This document shows, piece after piece, positions 5,374 to 6,321 of a stretch of DNA of 6,321 bases. The position numbers and the translations under genes are program-made. The notes under the pieces are model-generated. The model was not told where the DNA came from. It was given only the letters and a program-made list of their open reading frames with translations, and ran no database searches. Position 1 is the stretch's first letter, and every line of letters starts with the position of its first letter. The DNA is from Prevotellaceae bacterium (lineage in GTDB: Bacteria; Bacteroidota; Bacteroidia; Bacteroidales; UBA932), in the NCBI GenBank assembly GCA_031259805.1, contig JAIRKX010000160.1, positions 1 through 6,321 of the forward strand, written 5' to 3'.

Positions 5374-6255
5374 ATGAAACCAGCATTACGAAGTATTACT
5401 TCCAATCCGCAAGCCTCATTCACCGTACGGAAAGACGTAGGCGCTAACGTATATAGCATGTGGCATCATCATCCTGAAATTGAACTGTTGGTTATCCGCG
5501 GGGGACGCGGCGTACAGACGATCGGCGACCGTACCGACAACCTGAACGAATCGTGCCATATGACGCTAATAGGCCCGTATCTTCCTCATACCATGTCGTA
5601 CGATAGCAAGCCCGGCGAACAGATCGTGGAGGCCATTGTCGTTCATTTCAAACAGGGTCTTTTTACCCACGAATTGCTTAACCTGCCGGAAATGCAACCG
5701 CTGCAGAAACTTTTTTCCGATATTGTCTATGGTTTAAATATCACGGGCCGCACGTTGTCCGAATTAGAACCGCGCATGTTCCAGCTATACGCCGCCGATT
5801 ATTTCGACCGGTTCTTTATCCTGCTTGATATTCTACGCCTCATCGCCCGCCGGCGGCAAGACCGCGCGCCGATTGCCGGCAAAGGCTTTATCGGCCATTT
5901 CTCCCCGCAGGACAACAAGCGTCTGGATAAGATTTATCAATATACGTTTGAGCATTACAACCAGAGTGTCAACCTGACTGATTTGGCCGAACAGGTCGGA
6001 TTTTCGTGCGCGGCGTTTTGCCGTTATTTTAAACAGCAAACAGGTAAGACATACGTCCAATTTCTAACCGAAGTCCGCATCGGCCATGCCTGCCGCCTGC
6101 TGATGGAACAGGAACTGGATGTGATACAAGTCTGCTATGCCTGCGGGTATCGCCACGCTTCCAACTTCTACCGGCATTTCGTCCATATTAAAGGAGTAAC
6201 TCCCCTGCAATACCGACGGGCCTACCAGAAAATGGAGGAGAAAGACGGCCATTGA
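5374..6255 (+). CDS. AraC-family transcriptional regulator, probable regulator of the uronate operon
   Basis: The protein has 293 residues. The N-terminal half (about 18-100) is a cupin-like sensing domain, with the histidine-rich WHHHPEIELL at 30-39 and a second block LIGPYLPH at 65-72, as in sugar-responsive AraC proteins. The C-terminal 100 residues carry two helix-turn-helix motifs: the first around 200-243 (LTDLAEQVGFSCAAFCRYFK), the second around 249-282 with the family signature ACGYRHASNFYRHF followed by GVTPLQYRR. The length is typical. The gene is divergent from kdgK and shares a 142-base control region containing a likely operator, so it most probably governs the kdgK-eda-uxaB-GH43 operon. 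The inducer may be a uronate or pathway intermediate, but the sequence does not show which. An ATG at 5358 is in another frame and is not the start. Confidence 0.93.
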   Translation: MKPALRSITSNPQASFTVRKDVGANVYSMWHHHPEIELLVIRGGRGVQTIGDRTDNLNESCHMTLIGPYLPHTMSYDSKPGEQIVEAIVVHFKQGLFTHELLNLPEMQPLQKLFSDIVYGLNITGRTLSELEPRMFQLYAADYFDRFFILLDILRLIARRRQDRAPIAGKGFIGHFSPQDNKRLDKIYQYTFEHYNQSVNLTDLAEQVGFSCAAFCRYFKQQTGKTYVQFLTEVRIGHACRLLMEQELDVIQVCYACGYRHASNFYRHFVHIKGVTPLQYRRAYQKMEEKDGH

Positions 6256-6275
6256 CTGCCGACGTAGCAGTTTTT
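6255..6275 (+). terminator. Weak intrinsic terminator after the araC-family gene
   Basis: A five-base-pair stem (ACTGC at 6255-6259 with GCAGT at 6267-6271, 7-base loop) starts at the stop codon and runs directly into a short run of five T (6271-6275). The position is right, but the stem is short and the T-run brief, so termination may be inefficient. Confidence 0.4.
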
Positions 6276-6294
6276 GCATATGCTTACAATGTAA

Positions 6295-6321
6295 CTGTTG
6301 GGCCCAACAACTCAATTGTTG
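6295..6321. repeat. Palindrome and start of a possible 21-bp repeat array (cut by window edge)
   Basis: TGTTGGGCCCAACA at 6296-6309 is a perfect 14-bp palindrome. CAACAA at 6305-6310 can also pair with TTGTTG at 6316-6321 around a 5-base loop, so two alternative hairpins share one arm. The bases from 6316 (TTGTTG) repeat those from 6295 (CTGTTG) with one change, at a distance of exactly 21. This suggests the first unit of a 21-bp tandem array of palindromes continuing beyond the window. With only one full unit visible, the array is a prediction. Confidence 0.45.

Overview
The window looks like a chromosomal carbohydrate-use locus from a member of the Bacteroidales (Bacteroidota); I cannot name the genus. 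The reasons are: promoter-like sequences of the Bacteroidetes type (TAnnTTTG) in the divergent intergenic region, no Shine-Dalgarno sequences before the starts but AT-rich leaders, a pectin/uronate gene set arranged as in gut and oral Bacteroidales, and an ISL3-like insertion sequence whose C-terminus resembles Bacteroidetes transposases. The main genes are about half G+C by eye, while the insertion-sequence end and the leaders are clearly more AT-rich.

Layout. Positions 1-146 are the right end of an insertion sequence: the last 40 codons of a transposase and a putative right terminal inverted repeat. It appears to sit four codons inside a minus-strand gene, of which only the start (158 down to 147) remains here. 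Positions 159-345 are non-coding apart from a 7-bp degenerate repeat touching that ATG. Positions 346-5231 form a minus-strand operon, in transcription order: kdgK (2-keto-3-deoxygluconate kinase), eda (KDPG/KHG aldolase), uxaB (tagaturonate reductase) and a secreted GH43 glycosidase, with gaps of 37, 19 and 33 bases. Positions 5232-5373 are a compact divergent control region with two promoter candidates and a perfect 10-bp inverted repeat. Positions 5374-6255 encode an AraC-family regulator on the plus strand. Positions 6256-6321 hold a weak terminator and the beginning of a 21-bp palindromic repeat that runs off the window.

How the genes fit together. UxaB reduces tagaturonate to altronate. 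After dehydration, KdgK phosphorylates 2-keto-3-deoxygluconate and Eda cleaves the product to pyruvate and glyceraldehyde 3-phosphate. This is the lower D-galacturonate (pectin) pathway. The isomerase (UxaC) and dehydratase (UxaA) are not in the window. The exported GH43 enzyme probably trims arabinose- or xylose-containing side chains from the same plant polysaccharides. The divergent AraC-type protein is the natural candidate regulator. The position of the inverted repeat (one arm just upstream of the kdgK promoter, the other inside the araC promoter) suggests activation of the operon together with autoregulation.

No wholly new system is evident. The points most worth a second look are the apparently IS-disrupted downstream gene, the 7-bp repeats that directly touch two start codons, the operator-like inverted repeat, and the repeat at the right edge.
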